Source: Singulisphaera sp. GP187 (GTDB taxonomy: Bacteria; Pseudomonadota; Gammaproteobacteria; Burkholderiales; Burkholderiaceae_C). From it: 7,627 nt of DNA. Location of the stretch: assembly GCA_943327965.2 (NCBI GenBank), contig CALPYQ020000067.1:1-7627 (forward strand), in the 5' to 3' direction. The translations under genes and the position numbers were made by a program. Under the pieces are notes generated by a model that saw only the letters and a program-made list of their open reading frames with translations, did not search any database and had not been told where the DNA came from. This document shows positions 1 through 5,882 of the stretch, piece after piece (positions within the stretch are counted from its first letter, which is position 1; every line of letters begins with the position of its first letter).

Positions 1-1483
1 CAGCGCTGAATTCGGCCAATGAATATTCGCCTTCGTTCACATACACCGTCGACTTGATGCCATCAACGGTCACAATGAATTTGTTGTTGGTGCTGTCAAC
101 ACTAAAGTTGGTGCTGATGTTGACGGTTGGGGTTGAGCCGTAGGCTGTCGCAGCCGTTGAAGCAATACCGCGAGTGGCTTTGGCTTCTTGGACCACCTCT
201 TGTGTTTTGAGCCCCATGGCTGTGGCTGCAGTTGCATTAATGCCTGAGACAGAAACACTGGAGGTGTCGCCCGTAGTGCCAGACTGAACCACAAATGTTT
301 TGTTTACCGCATCAAACACAACCTTCATGCCATAACGCTCTTTACCCGTTGCCGTAATGGCGCCTCCAGCATCGGTAGTCGTGCGTACAACGCCAAAGCC
401 TTTGATCAATTGATTGGTAGCTTCTTCTGCAATCATGTCACCTGTAATTTTGGTAGTGGCAGGCAAATTAGCAAGCTTGGACAGATCAACACTGACGGGC
501 ACGCCGCTGTTGTCTACATCGACAGCAAAGGCATCGGCCACCAACAAAGCAGTCAATTCACTTTTTGGTTTACCGACAACCCAGTCGTAATTGGTTTCGT
601 TAACCACATTGCCTGTTACTTCGGCAGCAACGGATACTTTCTTGGCAGTCAATTCGTCCAAGGAGAACAGCTGTGTTTTGGCTGTTGTCAACTCGTCTTT
701 TACTAGGCTATAAGGCGCAGTTTGACCGTATTGGTTGACATAAATTTTTTCGTTGTTGGCATCTGTTGCCTGAACCAATGACGCATTCACTTGGTCTTCA
801 CCAATGAACACATGGGTTTGCCATTTGTTAAACGGTACGTTCTGGTTGGCGTTGGCAGTCTTGACGTAATAGATGGTGGCCAGGTAGCCGTTACCACCGT
901 TGTCATACACCGTAAACGCTGTTGACTTGTTGTAGGTTGCAGGATTGCTTCGATTAAAGCTGTCTGTAATAACTTCTGCATCGGCTGGAAAGTTCAAACC
1001 CAAAGACACCAAGGAGGTTTGTTTGGCATCGCCAGATGTTTTTTGTGGAATGGTCAACACCACACGTTCGTTGACGTTCGCAGAACCGGTCGAGTCAACG
1101 GTCGCTGCCATCAAACGCTGGCCTGAAGAGTTCACCACGTTAAACTGTTCGTTCAACAAGAAAGAACCGTTACGCGTAAAGAGTTCTTGCAAACCGTCGG
1201 CCGAGCGCATGGGGAAGAAACCGTCACCGGTCACAGCCAAGTCAAGCGCGTTGGACGAGAAAGAAATGTTACCTTGGGAGAACTCCTGCGACACTTGTTT
1301 CAGAGACACACCCTGACCCACTGTAGAAGAAGCTTTTTGCAAAGGCGAGGTTGCAAAAATGTCACCGAAGTCAGCGCGTGAACGCTTGAAACCAGTGGTG
1401 CCCACGTTGGAGATGTTGTTACTGGTCACGCCCAACATGGCGGTGGCAGCATTCAATCCGGTCAGCGAGGTATAAAAAGACAT
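1..1483 (-). CDS. flgE: Flagellar hook protein FlgE (3' part missing at window edge)
   Basis: FlgE polymerises outside the cell into the hook, the universal joint between rod and filament, after export by the flagellar type III system. The reading frame is open from the ATG at 1483 to the left edge: 494 codons with no stop, C-terminus missing. The N-terminus MSFYTSLTGLNAATAMLG and the motif NNISNVGTTGFK (residues 22-33) are the rod/hook/HAP signature, and ALDLAVTGDGFF (79-90) is the conserved hook motif. AGGAG lies 9 bases upstream of the ATG. It is the fourth gene after flgB, 43 bp beyond flgD. E. coli FlgE has about 400 residues, so this one is clearly longer. Residues about 384-494 look like flagellin or FliD variable regions (FVVQSGTTGDTSSVSVSG at 397-414; an IN-type motif from about 469). 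The identity is secure; the origin of the central extension is inferred. Confidence 0.97.
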   Translation of the reverse strand, partial: MSFYTSLTGLNAATAMLGVTSNNISNVGTTGFKRSRADFGDIFATSPLQKASSTVGQGVSLKQVSQEFSQGNISFSSNALDLAVTGDGFFPMRSADGLQELFTRNGSFLLNEQFNVVNSSGQRLMAATVDSTGSANVNERVVLTIPQKTSGDAKQTSLVSLGLNFPADAEVITDSFNRSNPATYNKSTAFTVYDNGGNGYLATIYYVKTANANQNVPFNKWQTHVFIGEDQVNASLVQATDANNEKIYVNQYGQTAPYSLVKDELTTAKTQLFSLDELTAKKVSVAAEVTGNVVNETNYDWVVGKPKSELTALLVADAFAVDVDNSGVPVSVDLSKLANLPATTKITGDMIAEEATNQLIKGFGVVRTTTDAGGAITATGKERYGMKVVFDAVNKTFVVQSGTTGDTSSVSVSGINATAATAMGLKTQEVVQEAKATRGIASTAATAYGSTPTVNISTNFSVDSTNNKFIVTVDGIKSTVYVNEGEYSLAEFSA

Positions 1484-1526
1484 GGTGGATAACTCCTAGG
1501 TTTGAGTTGGGTCTTGTGAGAAAAAA

Positions 1527-2270
1527 TTAAGTGCCGACGCGTTGAACATCAGTGAGCTTCACTGATCTGCCGCCGGTTACTTCCAATAAAATTGTTTTGT
1601 CAGCTTGCTGATTCACGCCAGTGACGGTGGACAACACATTGACCACGGGGTTGGTGGTTTTGCCTTGGCTAATCACAGTGGCTTTGAAGGTGTAGTTGCC
1701 ATCGGCAACTTTGCTGCCCGCATCGCTGGTGCCATCCCAAGTGAAGGGCATGTCGCCAATTTTTTGCGAGCCCAATGTTTGGCTGGTCACCAGCTGACCT
1801 TTGTCGTTGAAAACTTCCAGCTTCACGCCATCTGCACCCGTTGGCAAACTGACAAAACCCTGTGCGGGCTTGCCACCTTGCGTGATTACAGCGGGGGCAC
1901 CAGGCGCTGACACAGTTTTGCCAATCATGCTGGTGCTGCTCATCATGCGCTCGCCGGCCATGCTGTCGACATAAGCCTTGAGCGTGTCGGCCATGCTGGT
2001 GGTGGCTTCAAGTTGCGAGAACTGCGCCAGCTGTGCCACGAAGGCTTCGTTTTTGACAGGGTCTAAGGGGTCCTGACATTTCAACTGTGTCGTGAACAAG
2101 GTTAAAAAATCTTTTTGACCCATGCCGCTTGACGTGCCCGCCTTGGCAGTCAATGCTTCATTGGCAGCTTGCGCAGTGGTTTTGACGCCAGCAGGCGCAT
2201 TGATGTTCTTGCCCGAATTGACAGCATTGGCGGCTGCATTCAAACCGGTGTTGTTGGCTGATAAGTACAT
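1527..2270 (-). CDS. flgD: Flagellar hook capping (scaffold) protein FlgD
   Basis: FlgD sits at the tip of the growing hook and guides FlgE insertion; it is not part of the finished flagellum. The protein has 247 residues, within the usual range. The N-terminal half carries the family signature GMGQKDFLTLFTTQL (49-63), followed by QDPLDP and FVAQLAQFSQLEATTSM (77-93). The C-terminal half is the FlgD immunoglobulin-like/tudor region, with FTWDGTSDAG (176-185) and DGNYTF (190-195). AGGAA at 2280-2284 lies 9 bases before the ATG. It lies 40 bp after flgC and 43 bp before flgE, with no promoter seen in either gap, so co-transcription is likely. Residue 65 is Cys in QLKCQDP, where Asn or an aromatic residue is more usual. 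Confidence 0.97.
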   Translation of the reverse strand: MYLSANNTGLNAAANAVNSGKNINAPAGVKTTAQAANEALTAKAGTSSGMGQKDFLTLFTTQLKCQDPLDPVKNEAFVAQLAQFSQLEATTSMADTLKAYVDSMAGERMMSSTSMIGKTVSAPGAPAVITQGGKPAQGFVSLPTGADGVKLEVFNDKGQLVTSQTLGSQKIGDMPFTWDGTSDAGSKVADGNYTFKATVISQGKTTNPVVNVLSTVTGVNQQADKTILLEVTGGRSVKLTDVQRVGT

Positions 2271-2310
2271 GGTGGAAGTTTCCTAATCGTTGATTTGTGC
2301 GTGTGACAAA

Positions 2311-2736
2311 TCAAGTTTTGATGATGTCGATGGTGCGCATCAACATCTGACGTGTGGTGTTGACCACTTCCACGTTGTTTTGGTAAGAGCGGGCCGCAGC
2401 CATCATTTCAACCATCTCGGTCATCTCATTCACGTTGGCCAAATACACATAGCCATCTTTGTCGGCCATGGGGTTGGTTGGGTCTTGCATTTTTCGAATG
2501 GGGGCGGTGTCGTCCATGATCTTTTCAACACGCACACCACCGGCATAGCCTTGTTCGTGGGACTTTTGCTGGCCTTCCAAAATGGTTTTGAACAAAGGGC
2601 GCTTGCCGCGAAATGCTTCTGCTTCGTTGCCCGTAACCGTGCCCGCATTGGCCAAGTTGGATGCGGTGGTGTTCATGCGAGTGGTTTGCGCATTGAGCGC
2701 AGAACCTGCAATGTTGAAAATGTTGTCAAGTGACAT
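2311..2736 (-). CDS. flgC: Flagellar basal-body proximal rod protein FlgC
   Basis: FlgC is one of the proximal rod proteins that cross the periplasm inside the peptidoglycan layer. The 141 residues agree with the family length. The N-terminus MSLDNIFNIAGSALNAQ and the motif MNTTASNLANAGT (21-33) are the rod-protein signature; NPMADKDGYVYLANVNEMTEM (88-108) and ARSYQNNVEVVNTTRQM (115-131) are the conserved FlgC C-terminal region that coils with the N-terminal helix in the rod. The start lies only 5 bp beyond the flgB stop, and GGAG for flgC falls inside the end of flgB, so translational coupling is probable. Confidence 0.97.
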   Translation of the reverse strand: MSLDNIFNIAGSALNAQTTRMNTTASNLANAGTVTGNEAEAFRGKRPLFKTILEGQQKSHEQGYAGGVRVEKIMDDTAPIRKMQDPTNPMADKDGYVYLANVNEMTEMVEMMAAARSYQNNVEVVNTTRQMLMRTIDIIKT

Positions 2737-2741
2737 GTTGA

Positions 2742-3125
2742 TTAATCTCCACGCAAGGCTCGGCGAATTCCGCTGACGCGGTTTTCAAGGATGTTCAATG
2801 TGGCTTGGTAGTCAGCTGCAATCTGACCAAACTTGGCTTGTTCAACGTTCAATTCAACGGTGTTGCCGTCAAATGCTGCATTGAAAGGAATGCGATACTT
2901 TTCGCCGCCTGGGCTTTCTTCCATGGGCAAAGGCATGTGCAAATTGTTGGTGGTTTGCAACGAGTCTTCGCGTGTTTGCTTCAAGACCGATCTAAAGTCG
3001 ATGTCTTTCGCTTTGAAGTGCGGGGTGTCGGCGTTGGCAATATTGCGCGCGAGCACTTCCATGCGCTTGCTGCGCAGTCCCAAGGCTTGAGCGTGTACAC
3101 CCAGAGCGTTGTCAATCATGTTCAT
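2742..3125 (-). CDS. flgB: Flagellar basal-body rod protein FlgB
   Basis: FlgB is a proximal rod subunit near the MS-ring and export gate. The protein has 127 residues, slightly short for the family (about 138 in enterics). The N-terminal part has RMEVLARNIANADTPHFKAKD (21-41), a strong FlgB match, and the C-terminus QIAADYQATLNILENRVSGIR (101-121) is the conserved FlgB helix. Two in-frame ATGs occur (codons 1 and 3); AAGGAAG 7 bases upstream favours the first. It is the first gene of flgBCDE and follows a sigma-54-type promoter at 3205-3220, giving a leader of about 70 nt. Confidence 0.97.
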   Translation of the reverse strand: MNMIDNALGVHAQALGLRSKRMEVLARNIANADTPHFKAKDIDFRSVLKQTREDSLQTTNNLHMPLPMEESPGGEKYRIPFNAAFDGNTVELNVEQAKFGQIAADYQATLNILENRVSGIRRALRGD

Positions 3126-3132
3126 GATGTGG

Positions 3133-3139
3133 CTTCCTT
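3133..3139 (-). promoter_or_regulatory. Ribosome binding site of flgB
   Basis: The minus strand reads AAGGAAG, 7 bases before the ATG at 3125. The spacing is right for this codon and long for the alternative ATG two codons in, so it decides the flgB start. Confidence 0.75.
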
Positions 3140-3171
3140 CGCGTTAGTCAAATGCCGGATTACCGACAGCC

Positions 3172-3191
3172 CGGAGAATTAAAGTTCTCCG
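3172..3191 (-). other. Hairpin in the flgB 5' leader
   Basis: Seven-base perfect arms (CGGAGAA and TTCTCCG on the plus strand) flank a 6-base loop. If the sigma-54-type promoter starts transcription near 3194, this hairpin is almost at the 5' end of the flgBCDE mRNA. No T-run follows, so it does not look like a terminator. A stabilising or regulatory 5' stem-loop is an inference. Confidence 0.5.
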
Positions 3192-3204
3192 CAATGACTT
3201 CGAT

Positions 3205-3220
3205 TGCAAGAGCCGTGCCA
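3205..3220 (-). promoter_or_regulatory. Sigma-54 (RpoN) promoter for flgBCDE
   Basis: The minus strand reads TGGCACGGCTCTTGCA. This matches the sigma-54 consensus TGGCAC-N5-TTGCA at every defined base, with exactly 10 bases between the -24 GG and the -12 GC. The predicted start is near 3194, about 70 nt before flgB. It sits in the intergenic region, correctly oriented. Sigma-54 promoters need an enhancer-binding ATPase (FlrC/FleR/FleQ type in flagellar systems); none is encoded in this window. Confidence 0.88.
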
Positions 3221-3260
3221 TGCTTTTCTTGCCGTTTTGCGATGGGTTTTTGACGGGTCT

Positions 3261-3282
3261 GTTACCTGTTTTGTGAGGTAAC
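3261..3282. promoter_or_regulatory. Inverted repeat upstream of the flgB promoter, possible activator site
   Basis: Perfect 7-base arms GTTACCT and AGGTAAC are separated by 8 bases. The centre lies about 75-80 bp upstream of the predicted sigma-54 start, a normal distance for an enhancer-binding protein. The spacer and lack of a T-run argue against a terminator. The binding role is inferred from symmetry and position only. Confidence 0.4.
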
Positions 3283-3320
3283 GCAAGGGTTTACACGCAA
3301 GCCTTGAACGCCTTTGAGAG

Positions 3321-3352
3321 AAAGCAGAAAAGCGGCAAACCCTTGCCGCTTT
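3321..3352 (-). terminator. Rho-independent terminator after the transglycosylase gene
   Basis: On the minus strand, AAAGCGGCAA pairs with TTGCCGCTTT across a GGGT loop, a perfect 10-bp stem followed by a pyrimidine-rich TCTGCTTT tail. The stem begins 36 nt after the stop codon of the 3389-4606 gene. On the plus strand the stem is followed by CATGGG, so termination is directed to the minus strand. It insulates the transglycosylase transcript from flgBCDE. The tail is not a pure T-run, so efficiency may be moderate. Confidence 0.75.
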
Positions 3353-3388
3353 CATGGGTTGTGCCTTATTCAGACACTAATCTGCTGA

Positions 3389-4606
3389 TCAACGAAGCCA
3401 AACCTTGGGCGCTTCAATGGCGTCGTAATCGGCTGCCTTTTGCACCAGCAAACGATTTCTTGCAGCTGTTGTTGGATCTTGCGGCGGATTGAGCGCTTGA
3501 TTGATAGCATTGCTCACAGCGTTGTTGCTTTGCGTGCCCAATTGATTGTGTTTGATGCTGTTAAAACCCAAGCGGTCGGCCGCGTTTTGCATCAAACCTT
3601 GCGTAATAGAAACGCGCGTCATGGGGCCTTGGGGGTCTCGGCCCTCATACAAATACTTGGCTTGCTTGCCAGGGATGCCCAAAGGTTCTTCGGGACGTTT
3701 TTCTCCGCGGGCAGCGGGTTGCAACACGGCCAAGTACAGTTCGTCCAAAGGTACAGGGCCTTCTTTCTTAAGGCCCACCTTGTCAAAGTAGGTGTCGACC
3801 AAATGCAATTGCTGGTAGACGCTTAAACCCAAAATTTGTTTGGGGGCCTTGCCAAAACCCACTTCGGCTGCGCCTCGGGCGGGGCCATCACAAAACTGAA
3901 TGATGCCGTGGCATCGAGTGTTGGACGCCTGAGGGTTCATGCCGTCGCTTTCCATCAGGGTTAAGCGGGCAAAGTCGTCTGGCGAAAAATTGTGCTTGTT
4001 GGCCACCTGCAAAATCTTGTTATAGACGTCTTGCTTTTCAACTTTGGGAATAAAGCCTCGATTGACAGCACGGTCCAGTGTTTGACTTAGCACGGGGTGC
4101 GAAACAGCATTGATGTAATTGCCTTTAGGCAAACCCGAAACGGCGGTGGCCTTGGGATTCACCACGACAGTGGTGTTGGCAGCTGGATTGGCCTGGGCAA
4201 TGGCGGTGGCTGAGGTGTTTTGGCTCTGGGCAGCTACCGTTGGTGAATTGACGCTGGCCAAGTTGTTGGGCTGGGTTTGCCCCGCTTGCCACTGCGCCAG
4301 CATGTTTTGTAATTGCAGCCTTTGGCCCGGAAAAATGGCATTGGGGTTTTTGATGCCACTGTCGGCTGCCAAGGCTTGTGTCCATCTGAATTCTTCAGAA
4401 GGGCTTAATTTGACGCCTTGTTGTTGGGCTTGTTCGCGGACGATGCTGGTTAAAGTGTCGCCTGACTGAATTAGCCTGACATTGGTTGGCAAAGCCTGAA
4501 CCATGGCCTTGTCCATGGCTTGTGCAAAACCTGGGCGCGACAATGCCACCGTGGTGGTGGGCGCCGTGCCAACATTGGCATTGGGTATGTTTGTCTCAAC
4601 TCTCAT
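3389..4606 (-). CDS. LysM and lytic-transglycosylase (SLT-like) protein, probable flagellum-associated peptidoglycan hydrolase
   Basis: The product has 405 residues. Residues about 43-100 (VRLIQSGDTLTSIV to IFPGQRLQL) form a LysM peptidoglycan-binding domain. A low-complexity Ala/Thr/Asn/Gln linker covers about 105-157. Residues about 190-300 resemble the SLT/phage-type lytic transglycosylase fold: LTLMESDGMNPQA with candidate catalytic Glu219, then GIIQF (234-238), a QLHLVDTYF segment (266-274) and LYLAVLQPAARG (290-301). Such enzymes cleave the glycan strand to 1,6-anhydro-muropeptides. No signal peptide or membrane segment is seen, so export by the flagellar apparatus, as for FlgJ, is plausible but inferred. 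It lies between flgA and flgB with its own promoter and terminator. The ribosome site is weak (AAAGATG about 10 bases upstream). It is not FlgJ by sequence: no rod-cap N-domain or glucosaminidase domain is visible. Domain calls are good; a flagellar role rests on context. Confidence 0.85.
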   Translation of the reverse strand: MRVETNIPNANVGTAPTTTVALSRPGFAQAMDKAMVQALPTNVRLIQSGDTLTSIVREQAQQQGVKLSPSEEFRWTQALAADSGIKNPNAIFPGQRLQLQNMLAQWQAGQTQPNNLASVNSPTVAAQSQNTSATAIAQANPAANTTVVVNPKATAVSGLPKGNYINAVSHPVLSQTLDRAVNRGFIPKVEKQDVYNKILQVANKHNFSPDDFARLTLMESDGMNPQASNTRCHGIIQFCDGPARGAAEVGFGKAPKQILGLSVYQQLHLVDTYFDKVGLKKEGPVPLDELYLAVLQPAARGEKRPEEPLGIPGKQAKYLYEGRDPQGPMTRVSITQGLMQNAADRLGFNSIKHNQLGTQSNNAVSNAINQALNPPQDPTTAARNRLLVQKAADYDAIEAPKVWLR

Positions 4607-4626
4607 GGTGATGGCATCTTTATTGC

Positions 4627-5415
4627 ATGAACTCCGTTATGTTCAATCCAAGTGTCAAAACATCTACACCTGCGCAAGCCTTGATGCAAATCCTGTGCCT
4701 GACGGTTTTTTGGCTGTTGTTACTGGCCACGCCTTTGAGCGGCCAGGCACAAACGCCCAACTCACCTGCCGATAGCATGGCTGTGCAGGTGCGCCAGTGG
4801 CTGTCTAGCACCCACGGGGTGGTGGCCAAAGACGTGGTCATTGCCCCCTTAGACCATCGCCTCAAGGTCCAAGCCTGCCAAAAACCTTTGGTGGTGGACC
4901 ATCCATTTGCTTCTAAAGAGACCGTTCGGGTGCGTTGCCCCGAGCCAGTCTGGCAGTTGTATTTACAAGTGAGCTTACCCGCTGTGGGGCCTGCTGCCCC
5001 TGCCAATGCAAGTAAATCACCGGCTGCACCTGCCAAAACGGTGGTGGTTGCCAAACGGCTTTTGCAGCGGGGTGTTGTTTTGCAAGCCGACATGCTGGAA
5101 GAGGTTCAAGCTTCCCCAGGAAATGCCGATACCCAATTACTGAGTTCTTTGAAAGATGCCCAACAGGCAGAACTCACCAGAGACATTGCCGCAGGGCAAG
5201 CTTTGAGAATTTCCGACATTCGGCGTGCCGTCATGGTCAAACAAGGCCAATCGGTCATGCTGACTGTGGGCGAAAAGTCCGAGTTTCAAATTACGGTAAG
5301 AATGGAAGCCATGCAAGACGGCCGGATGGGTGAGCAAGTGAAGCTCAAAAACCCAGATTCTGGCAAGCAGGTTTCGGGTGTTGTGACCGGCCCCAACACG
5401 GCCAAAGGGCTTTGA
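4627..5415 (+). CDS. flgA: Flagellar P-ring assembly chaperone FlgA
   Basis: FlgA is a periplasmic protein that helps FlgI form the P-ring around the rod. The product has 262 residues. Residues about 20-38 are a hydrophobic signal segment, with a likely cleavage after SGQA (residue 41). The mature part has the FlgA N-domain (VRQWLSSTHG; HRLKVQACQKPL; VRVRCPEPVWQLYLQV), in which Cys84 and Cys104 could form a disulfide. A Pro/Ala linker (about 119-137) leads to the SAF/FlgA C-domain: VVVAKRLLQRGVVLQADML, then VKQGQSVMLTV and the end motif NPDSGKQVSGVV. The start at 4627 keeps a Lys in the n-region; ATG at 4684 is an alternative that would lack it. No strong ribosome site is visible. It starts 20 bp from the divergent transglycosylase start and is followed by flgM. 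Confidence 0.95.
   Translation: MNSVMFNPSVKTSTPAQALMQILCLTVFWLLLLATPLSGQAQTPNSPADSMAVQVRQWLSSTHGVVAKDVVIAPLDHRLKVQACQKPLVVDHPFASKETVRVRCPEPVWQLYLQVSLPAVGPAAPANASKSPAAPAKTVVVAKRLLQRGVVLQADMLEEVQASPGNADTQLLSSLKDAQQAELTRDIAAGQALRISDIRRAVMVKQGQSVMLTVGEKSEFQITVRMEAMQDGRMGEQVKLKNPDSGKQVSGVVTGPNTAKGL
4685..4700 (-). promoter_or_regulatory. Sigma-54-type promoter for the transglycosylase gene, inside flgA
   Basis: The minus strand reads AGGCACAGGATTTGCA. It differs from TGGCAC-N5-TTGCA only at the first base and keeps the 10-base GG-to-GC spacing. Predicted start near 4674 gives a leader of about 68 nt to the ATG at 4606, almost the same as for flgB. The site lies in the signal-peptide part of the divergent flgA coding sequence. 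Confidence 0.68.
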
Positions 5416-5471
5416 AGGTCAAAAATGTGCTGTTTTTTGCCAAAAAAGCTTAAATATTTCCAAAAAGTGAT

Positions 5472-5498
5472 TCAAGTTCTAGAATCTACTGTCGATAC
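5472..5498 (+). promoter_or_regulatory. Sigma-28 (FliA) promoter for flgMN
   Basis: TCAAGTTC, then 11 bases, then GTCGATAC. This fits the flagellar sigma-28 consensus TAAAGTTT-N11-GCCGATAA at 12 of 16 positions with exact spacing; the TCAAG form of the -35 is also common in pseudomonads. Transcription would start near 5505, about 57 nt before flgM. A sigma-28 promoter in front of its own anti-sigma factor gives negative feedback. Confidence 0.78.
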
Positions 5499-5508
5499 TG
5501 AGCATGTC

Positions 5509-5530
5509 CAACCCTCTAAAGTGTGGGTTG
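5509..5530 (+). other. Possible hairpin in the flgM leader
   Basis: CAACCC and GGGTTG form a 6-bp stem around a 10-base loop just after the predicted sigma-28 start. No T-run follows. It may only be chance structure. Confidence 0.3.
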
Positions 5531-5561
5531 ATGTGAGAAAGAATCAGAAAGTGAGTCAGTT

Positions 5562-5882
5562 ATGACCGATGCAATTTCAAATTATGGACAGCGCGCCCAG
5601 TCGGACGCCTCGCTGCGCAGCGCATTGGACAAAGTCAACCGCAAGAGTGGCTCTGGCAGCAGCGCCCCCGCAGAAACAGCGGCGCCTACAACCAGCACCA
5701 AAGCGCCTGGCCCCGATGAGTTGCGCATGAGCAATGTGGCGGCCCGTGCCATGGCCGAGCCCGATTTTGACCGCGCCAAAGTCGAGTCGATCAAGCAAGC
5801 CATTCAAGACGGTCAGTACCCCTTGAACCCCCGCAAAATTGCCGAGAGCTTCCACGCCATTGAGCAAATGATTCGTGAGTGA
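5562..5882 (+). CDS. flgM: Anti-sigma-28 factor FlgM (negative regulator of flagellin synthesis)
   Basis: FlgM binds sigma-28 (FliA) in the cytoplasm and blocks late flagellar transcription until it is secreted through the completed hook. The product has 106 residues, normal for the family. The N-terminal half (1-55) is rich in Ser, Ala, Pro and Thr and looks unstructured, as expected for an exported substrate. The C-terminal half holds the sigma-binding helices: FDRAKVESIKQAIQDGQYPLNPRKIAESF (69-97), with the family hallmark of Lys-Ile followed by G-x-Y-x-x-N/D-x-x-x-I-A. A sigma-28-type promoter lies upstream. It overlaps flgN by 8 bp. The ribosome site is weak (GTGAG about 8 bases upstream). 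Confidence 0.96.
   Translation: MTDAISNYGQRAQSDASLRSALDKVNRKSGSGSSAPAETAAPTTSTKAPGPDELRMSNVAARAMAEPDFDRAKVESIKQAIQDGQYPLNPRKIAESFHAIEQMIRE

Noticed and set aside
2023..2038. Minus-strand TGGCACAGCTGGCGCA with sigma-54-like GG-N10-GC spacing
   Set aside because: It lies inside flgD and encodes the conserved VAQLAQF motif; the -12 part reads GCGCA instead of TTGCA, so coincidence from codons is the better explanation.
2290..2733. 147-codon plus-strand frame opposite flgC
   Set aside because: It lies entirely antisense to flgC, which has strong family motifs; its His/Val/Gly-rich translation shows no domain.
3304..3492. 62-codon plus-strand frame at the end of the transglycosylase gene
   Set aside because: It spans the minus-strand terminator stem and the transglycosylase 3' end, has no ribosome site and no domain.
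4723..4746. Inverted repeat CTGGCC-N12-GGCCAG upstream of the intragenic promoter, plus a shared TGTTAC hexamer with the flgB upstream region
   Set aside because: Inside flgA codons for the signal-peptide end and mature start; a hexamer match is expected by chance and the two sites lack shared symmetry.
4620..5093. 157-codon minus-strand frame opposite flgA
   Set aside because: It overlaps the conserved FlgA N-domain on the other strand and has no recognisable domain.
5429..5449. T6-GCC-A6 structure after flgA as a terminator
   Set aside because: The stem is only A-U pairs with mismatches at its base and no T-run follows, so it is unlikely to stop transcription.
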